DNA of 64,000 bases from positions 5,461,882 to 5,525,881 of the forward strand of contig NC_036454.1 in the NCBI RefSeq assembly GCF_002775205.1. Reading direction: 5' to 3'. A program made the position numbers and the translations under genes. The DNA is from Xiphophorus maculatus (lineage: Eukaryota; Chordata; Actinopteri; Cyprinodontiformes; Poeciliidae). The notes under the pieces were generated by a model. It was not told the DNA's origin. It saw nothing but the letters and a program-made list of their open reading frames with translations, and ran no database searches. Of the stretch, positions 57,535 through 64,000 are shown piece by piece; positions within the stretch are counted from its first letter, which is position 1; each line of letters starts with the position of its first letter.

Positions 57535-60500
57535 TCAGACCTCAGTGCCGTCGCCGAGGTTGTTGTGGATTTTGACCTCCAGGTTGACCTGCTTCACTTT
57601 GCCGTTTGTCTCCTGGTTGCGGTTGATGTTGACGTTCCTCACGGTGCAGTGCTTTGTGCCGAAGTTCTTCTCCACGCACTTGTCCATGCACACCTCCACC
57701 TTGGTGTTGAGCGGATACTCCTCGTAGGCCTTCGGAGTCTTCGTCACCTTCTTGGCCGACCGCCTACAGCGGCGAAACAGGAAGCAGGAAGCAAGCAGCG
57801 CCAGCACCAGCAGGGTGATGGCGGCCACGCCCCCGCCCACGGAGCTGCCCACGTGGGCGTTGAAGGTGGCGGAGGGGCCGGCCTCCAGGCGCAGCGACTT
57901 CATGTTGGTGCCGTTCTTCACCTGGTCGCCCTCGTTGTCGTAGATGAGCGACTCGTCGAGCGTCAGACGCCCGCTGCGGTCCACCAGGTCGCGTTTTGAG
58001 CGGCTCACCTGATACGTCAGCGAGCGCTGAATCCTGGGGCTGTAGCTAGACTCTGGGCCGATGACGTAGATCACCTGCAGGTACCACTGGTGGCCCGCCT
58101 CCACCTGTCAGAGAGGTCATTTATTTATTAGTTTATTTAGCTGAAATGTTGTACGTTAATTCACTTTCTGACAAGGACAAGTTTTTCTGTTTTTATTGAA
58201 TTAAGCTTGGGTTAATAATGGAGTATTGAGCAAAAACGCATCCATGTACTGGATTTAAAGATCAAATTTCCACTAACATGCAGCAACTTTTTACAATAAA
58301 AATAACAAAAACTACTGCAGAATTAGCATTAGACTAAGAGAATGGTGTTTTTTGAAATTACAAAAATGAAGTTCTAATAGTACGAGAATAAACTCATACT
58401 ATTACCAGAATAAAGTAGTAAAATGTAAAGACACAGTCACATTAACAGAAAAAAGTCAAAATAATACAAGAATAAGGTTCTAATATTATCAGAATAAACT
58501 CATCAGAAAAAAGTAGTAATAATAAAAAAATTATACCATAATAATAAGGAATATTAATAATACTCAAAATTAACTAAATTATAGTGGTATTAATATGACA
58601 TAGTATTCTTATAAAATTACCACTATAATAATACTCATAAAATAACCAAAATAAAGTCATAATAACGAGAATAAAGTTGTAAAAATAAAACTTTACTTTG
58701 CTATCACTGTGAGTTTATTCTAGTATTATTATGACTTTATTTTCATATTTTACACTATTCTAATAAAAGTCATAATAATGAAAAAATAAAATAATTTTAC
58801 CAAAATAAAATCAGAATAATATGACACTATTTTGGTAAAACATAGTTGTAATATTAAACATATGAGTTTATTCTCATATTTTTCTGACTCTATTCTTACA
58901 AAAGAGTCGTAATATAATGAAAATAAACTCATATTACCAGAATGAAGTAGTAAGATTAAAGTCATAATAGTACTAGAATGAAGTAACATTAATACAAGTA
59001 TAAAGTAGTAATTTTGTGAAAACTCCTACTCACAGAGATTCCACTGTGTTAAAACTGGGAATATTGAGCATCTGGTGACGCTGGGTATCTGTTTTAAAAA
59101 CTAAGAAATACTCAATCATTTAACAAATTATTATCATTAGCAGGACCTTGAAGCGATTGTAAAAATTACTGAGTTTATTTCAAAGAAAGAACCACATGGA
59201 CTTACCAATCAGGTCATATCAGATCTTAACACAACATTTTCTTGTAATTTTATAATTTCTTCCTCTAATATTATGACTACATTCTCGTAATATTATACAT
59301 TACATCAAAAACAGGAATTCACTGACCTTGTAAAGAGCGTCGACCTTCATGGTGAAGCCGTCGACGCCCGGCATGGCCGCCACGGCCTGCAGCTCTGGGA
59401 CGTCGGAGGCAAAATCTGCCTCGAACGGAACGTCGTGAAAAAACTTGTGGCATACGTCCGGCTGTTTACGATCCTGATCCAATCAGAGCAGATCAAAACA
59501 GAATAATAAACATTTTAAAACTAAAATGGTCGCTTTAATTTTTAAACCAGTGGCACTCTCAGAAAATGTCAGGAGCTGTGGGCACCTTGGTCCCCCCACT
59601 TGGGGGCGTCCCTGTTTTAAATTCAAAAGTAAATACCTGGTTTTTAATGAAAAAAACTAAGAGAACTACAGCAGAAAACCTTATGGTAGTTAGAATATCA
59701 TCTGGATGACAAACCACTGCCAAACCCAGTTTGTCCAGTGTGTACTGGTTTGGCTGTTAGAAAGCTGTTAAACTGGAAAGTTTTCTTTGAGCATTTTGCT
59801 GGGAAAGAAAAATCAGGATGACTTGAAATAATATTAGCAGAAGACTTGCAAAAAAATAAGTTACAAAAAAATTTAAATTATTATGCCTGAGAAAAATACC
59901 CAGAAACCTAGCAGCAGCCTCAGGCTTGTTGTTTGTTGTTCTTTAGATGGGCAGAAACAGATTTTGTTGTGCTTCTGTACGATGGCTATAAAGGTTGATT
60001 CTGAATACTTCAAAGTAACACTGTTATATATTTAAATTGTCCAAGGAGGGCAGAGTTCTCAAAAATTGTACTCATGTAAAAGCAGCACTACTTCATCATA
60101 TTTTACTCCACTAAAAGCAAAAAGTAGCCGTCCAAGGAATTAGTCAAGTAAGAGTAAAAAGGTATGTGGTAAAATGTTTACTCAAGTTCTGAGTCACTGA
60201 TCAAATTATCGATCATTTAAGTATGTAAAAATTACATTATCAGATGAACCAAAATATAAAGTTATGTGGCAATTTTGGTATTTAAATGACAAAAATTACA
60301 ATAATTCATATAATTAACAAAAAATAACAAAATCAGGCAAAAAATCTGATTCTTTCAATAAAAAACTTCAGAATATTTAACAAAAACTGCAGGTGTGTGT
60401 GTCTGTGTCTGGTGAATTTTTGGTTAAAACATGATTGTTTTTCATTCAGTGAAGGAGAGAATCCAGACATTTTACTCCAGTAACAGTAGAAATACGTCAT

Positions 60501-63500
60501 AATAAAATGACTCAAGTAAAAGTAAAAAGTACAGCGTAGTAAAAATATTTGTAAAAGTACATTTTTTTTCAAAAAAAGTTATTCAAGTAAATGTAATTGA
60601 ACTTGTAACTAGATACTAAACAATTCTGTAAACTGTTTGTATTTCATGGTTACAACCACAAATATATGTGTGGAATAAACGAAACTCTCAGAAGGGCAGA
60701 TGACATAAATTAACTAACTTTCAGAGGGATGTGTTACAATGAGTCAAGTAGGTGAGAGAAATGTATAAAAAAACAATAATAAAAAAAACAATAAACCCAA
60801 AATATTCATAAAAACCAAACAGTTTAGATGAAAGTTTGTGTTTACCAGCAGCAGGAAGCGATGTTTGAGATGTTTGTTGGGTTGGATGCAGCCGTACTGC
60901 GGCCCCTCGTTGTACAGGGTCCCAGTGGGATCGAAGAAGGGAACGTAGCCGTCCCGCCCCGTGCACAGGTAAACCTTCTCCAGCTGCAGCTTGTATGCTG
61001 AGTTCAGGTTCTGCTCCGGGTTCCACAGCACTCTGCCGTACAGAGTCTGACCTGCAGGGGGCAGCGAGTGGACCAGAGAGGAGTTAAACGGTTTAAGTAA
61101 GCTGTTTCACTGCATGTGATAAAACAAATACTTCCAGTGAGATTTTTTATTTGTTTTTGTAATTATAATTGTAAATAATATACAATACAGACCAACAGTT
61201 TGGACACACCTTTCTAATTCAATGGGTTTTCTTTATTTTCATGACTATTTATAAGGCAAGAAATCCCACTTATTAACCTGACAGGGCAGGTTGACCTATG
61301 AAGTGAAAACCATTTCAGGTAACTACCCCTTGAAGCTCATCAAGAAAATGCAGAGTGTGCAAATCAGTAATCACAGCAAAAGGTTGCTACTTTGAAGAAA
61401 CTAGAATATAAGGGGTATTTTCAGTTGTTTTACACTTTTTTGTTTAGTGCATATTTCCACATGTGTTATTCATAGTTTTGATGCCTTCAGTGTGAATCTA
61501 CAATGTCAATAGTCATGAAAATAAAGGAAACTCATTGAATTAAAAGGTGTGTCCAAACTTTTGGTCTGTACTGTATATCGTGATAGACATGTGATAAATA
61601 TTAATATAGAATACATCTCAATATTGAATATATAGAATATTCACTGAACTCCGATACAGAACCGCACAGCATTCTGGGGGACGTAGGCAGAGGAAACCCG
61701 TTAGCTAGCTAAGCAAAGTTGGCGGAATCAACTAACTCACTCACTCTTTGGTTACCTAGCAACAACCTGCTGGGTAACAAGCAATTTCAAGTTCCTCCCC
61801 CCAAACTTCAGTTACCTAGCAACAACCTGTTGAGTAACTGGCGCAGCAGCAGTTTAATATTTTGCATCATAACTTATTTAAAAATAAAAAACAACAGCGT
61901 GGATTGAAAAACTGAATAAAACAGGAAACGTCACTAAACCAGCCTGGCAACATTTATTGATATTGACTGATATGAAATGGTTATATAATGATATGTTTTC
62001 TGCCATATCGTCCAGCCCTAAAAGATAGTATATTATTTGAGAAGAATATTAAGAAATTAAGATAAAAACAGTTTAACTGCATTTTGCCAGACTGCTTCTG
62101 AGAAAATAAATGAATAAATCAAATGTATGTGCTCCTCTACAATAATCAAAATATAGGTAAAAATAGAGTGATAAATTTGTGTTTCTCATGAAGACGTGAT
62201 TAACGCCATACGTTTTTAATTTTTATTAAAAAAAAGAAAAACTTCAGATTTTTTATAACTCAATTACTGTCAAATTGACAGCTTTGGCCCAATTAAATAA
62301 TTTCTGGATTCAGTGATTTAAATATTCAGTGACAGCTATAAAATTAAGATATTTATCAGATCCTATTTATATTACAGCATCCTTGGAAGCTAAATATGAA
62401 AAACATGGACTAGCATGAAGGATGGGTTATTTTTGACTCCTACCCATGGAGAAGGCTCCCTTGTAATCCATCTCAGCCATGGAGACGTCGGCGGAGGCCG
62501 GATCCAGCAGGAAAACCTTCTCGTTGTTGCACAGCTGGAACTCCGTGTTGAGGGAGTAAACAACCGGAACGGGCCGGTTGGTCTGCTGGAAGGCGATCGG
62601 AACAAGGAACCTGTTGGAGTAGAAAAAAAGTGTTCAGGATACAACTGAATGTTGGTAACACAGGGTTTCTGCAGGTTTCACCACCACAAATTAAAGGTTT
62701 TTTAAGACCACTGTGAATTAAATTTAAGACCTGTATCACCACAGAAACGCACAAAAGAAAACTGCATATTTTACATTGTAATAGTGCCAAGTTTTTTATA
62801 TGGGTCAACAACAGACCCGTATAACAGACAACAACAGATGTTCGTGGCGAAGACGAACGTTGTCCAGCCAACTGGTGATAAGTTCACACTTTCACTTGAT
62901 TTACCTCAAAAAAGCTAGCTAGCAAGGACATATTAGCAGCTAGATAGCGGTAGCCTCAACCACCTTAAGTCACAGAACGGAGTGGCTATAAAGTTACACT
63001 TCGTCATGATAGATGCAAAAAAGCTAACTAGGTTATAATTAACATCTAGTTAGCTCAACCAACTCAAGTCACACAAGGATATGGTGATAAATTTACACTT
63101 TCTCAAGATAAGTGCAAAAAACCAAGGTACCCGGATAGTAAGGATATATTAGCAGCTAGTTAGCGGTAGCTCAACCAACTCAAGTCACAAGAGAACATTG
63201 CAATAAATTGACACTTTGTCATGATAGACACAAAAAACTAGCCAGCTAGTTAGCAAGGATACATTAGCAGCTAGTTAGCAGTAGCCTCAACCAACTCAAG
63301 TCACAGAACAGATGGAAGATGTCTGTGCAAGCCTCAAACATTTGCTTGATATAAAAGTCCAGCAAGAAAAATAAACTACATAGAAAATACAAAATTAAAT
63401 AATTGACAAAATTTAAGACATGCGATTAACGATTTTAAAGGCCAACTTACATTTCTTCATGGATTTAAGATATTTTAAGGCCTTAATTTTAGAACCATAA

Positions 63501-63680
63501 TTTTGAGACTTTTTAAGGACATGCTGTAATATCTCCTAGATTTCCAGAATCTGTGGGCCGTACTTCTCTGGAGCGTGAGCCGTGCAGGACAGAGGTTTAT
63601 CTCCCGGGTCGATCCAGGGCTGGGTCGGCTGAACGGTGCACGGGATCAAGAAGACAGTGTACTCCCCAGAGTAGTCCTTC
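57535..63680 (-). CDS. fras1: FRAS1, last five coding exons (5' part outside the window)
   Basis: Exons in coding order: 63680-63564, 62610-62444, 61051-60846, 59473-59327 and 58104-57535, all with matching phases. The protein reads KDYSGEYTVFLIPCTVQPTQ, then FLVPIAFQQTNRPVPVVYSL, then LYGRVLWNPEQNLNSAYKLQ, then VDALYKVEAGHQWYLQVIYV. A transmembrane segment (GGGVAAITLLVLALLASCFL) is followed by FRRCRR and a cytoplasmic tail of about 90 residues with EEYPLNTKVEV and KNFGTKHCTVRNVNI. It ends DGTEV, a class I PDZ ligand like the one by which mammalian FRAS1 binds GRIP1. FRAS1 joins FREM1/FREM2 at epithelial basement membranes and is mutated in Fraser syndrome. The domain order and C-terminus identify it clearly. 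Only the membrane-proximal end of a roughly 4,000-residue protein is in view. Confidence 0.96.
58330..59010. repeat. Degenerate (ATAATAAAGT)-type low-complexity block in a fras1 intron
   Basis: Phrases such as CAGAATAAAGTCATAATA and ATTACCAGAATAAA repeat on both strands with drift. Non-coding. Confidence 0.7.
60045..60625 (+). mobile_element. Short DNA element of the ACTCAAGTAAAAGTA family, fourth copy
   Basis: It opens with AAGGAGGGCAGAGTTCTCAA and shares CAAGTAAGAGTAAAAAGGTA, GATCAAATTATCGATCATTT and CATTCAGTGAAGGAGAGAAT-type blocks with the other copies. In a fras1 intron. Confidence 0.55.
61181..61575. mobile_element. Tc1/mariner MITE with about 65-bp inverted ends
   Basis: The left end TACAATACAGACCAACAGTT then TGGACACACCT mirrors the right end AGGTGTGTCCAAACTTTTGG then TCTGTACTGTA. 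TTTATTTTCATGACTATT and AATAGTCATGAAAATAAA extend the arms. TA target dinucleotides flank it. No transposase. It lies in a fras1 intron. Confidence 0.9.
61640..62021. mobile_element. hAT-like element ending CCATATCGTCCAGCCCTA
   Basis: The right end, reverse-complemented TAGGGCTGGACGATATGG, is a typical teleost hAT-type terminus. The left boundary is unclear. It carries two copies, 60 bp apart, of GTTACCTAGCAACAACCTG (61751 and 61811), each with an RFX X-box-like core. Confidence 0.55.
62655..63540. mobile_element. Repeat element with internal tandem units in a fras1 intron
   Basis: It opens with CAGGGTTTCTGCAGGTTTCA and TTTTTTAAGACC and closes with TTTTAAGGCCTTAATTTTAG and TTTTTAAGGACATG, imperfectly mirrored. 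The interior at about 62872-63310 holds four tandem units of about 100-118 bp (ATTAGCAGCTAGTTAGC, CTCAACCAACTCAAGTCACA). No coding frame. Confidence 0.6.
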
Positions 63681-63824
63681 CTGCAGAATATGCAAAGAAT
63701 ATTAGATGCTCACAAAGGAACCAAGATGAGAAAATCTACAGAGACGAACGTGAAGCTTGTTAAGTCAATCAAGAAATGTTAAAAACATCCTGAGAGAAAA
63801 TGAAAGATATGCTTATCCCACATA

Positions 63825-63996
63825 CACTGCAAAAACATAAAATCTGTCTAGTTTTTAGTGCGAGGACACTTGAAATGAGATAAAACTAACTTAAAAGTTA
63901 CTTGTAAGTTAGTTTTGTTTTATTTCAAATGTACTATAATATTTGTAGTAGGAACTGGACCAAAAATACTTGGTAATATCTTGTGTTTTTACAGTG
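63825..63996. mobile_element. Palindromic MITE-like element, short copy
   Basis: Ends CACTGCAAAAACATAAAATC and GTGTTTTTACAGTG, with mirrored AACTAACTTAAAAGTTACTT at the centre. It lies in the fras1 intron at the window's right edge. Confidence 0.75.
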
Positions 63997-64000
63997 TTGT

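Noticed and set aside
57565-57999. 144-codon plus-strand open frame opposite fras1
   Set aside because: It is the antisense shadow of the GC-rich last fras1 exon, whose coding frame is conserved and certain.

Overview
This is vertebrate nuclear DNA: AT-rich, with long introns, GT-AG splice sites, (CA)n, (GATA)n and (GGAT)n microsatellites, and many short DNA transposons and tRNA-derived SINEs of kinds typical of ray-finned fish. The repeat families and the fras1-anxa3 gene pair point to a percomorph-type teleost; I cannot name the species from the sequence.

Layout. (1) 2117-9584, minus: a complete 12-exon gene for a short ANKRD31-like protein with ankyrin repeats, a RAMA domain and a conserved-looking C-terminus. 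(2) 11004-11905: a 33-bp minisatellite carrying telomere-like CCCTAA units. (3) 15849-19762, plus: a 5-exon PLAAT/HRASLS-type phospholipase A/acyltransferase. (4) 20395-21100, minus: a degenerate C2H2 zinc-finger block. (5) about 22.76-36.28 kb: six tandem units of about 2.3-2.8 kb. Five carry a one-exon gene, minus strand, for a 241-280 residue protein that I do not recognise. It has an N-terminal hydrophobic segment and two kinds of short tryptophan-containing repeat. The sixth unit is a remnant. Related transposon sequence lies on both sides of the array. (6) 37.3-42.2 kb: orphan minus-strand exons and a three-layer nest of insertions. (7) 42608-43984, minus: an intact RING/B-box/coiled-coil/PRY-SPRY TRIM gene with a likely distant 5' UTR exon. 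It seems to share an NRF1-type promoter with an unrecognised plus-strand gene starting at 45946. (8) 47396-53335, minus: complete annexin A3 in 13 coding exons. (9) 57535-63680, minus: the last five exons of FRAS1, ending in a TEV PDZ ligand; the rest lies beyond the window.

How the genes relate. The fras1-anxa3 head-to-tail pair matches human 4q21 and anchors the right side. The left and middle parts look like a fast-changing region (zinc fingers, tandem array, TRIM, PLAAT) full of transposons. The genes do not form one pathway: FRAS1 acts in epithelial basement membrane, annexin A3 binds membranes with calcium, PLAAT remodels phospholipids, TRIM is a probable ubiquitin ligase, and ANKRD31 is a meiotic recombination factor in mammals. 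The array is the best candidate for something undescribed. Exon boundaries were worked out by hand from splice consensus and reading-frame phase; I ran no database search.
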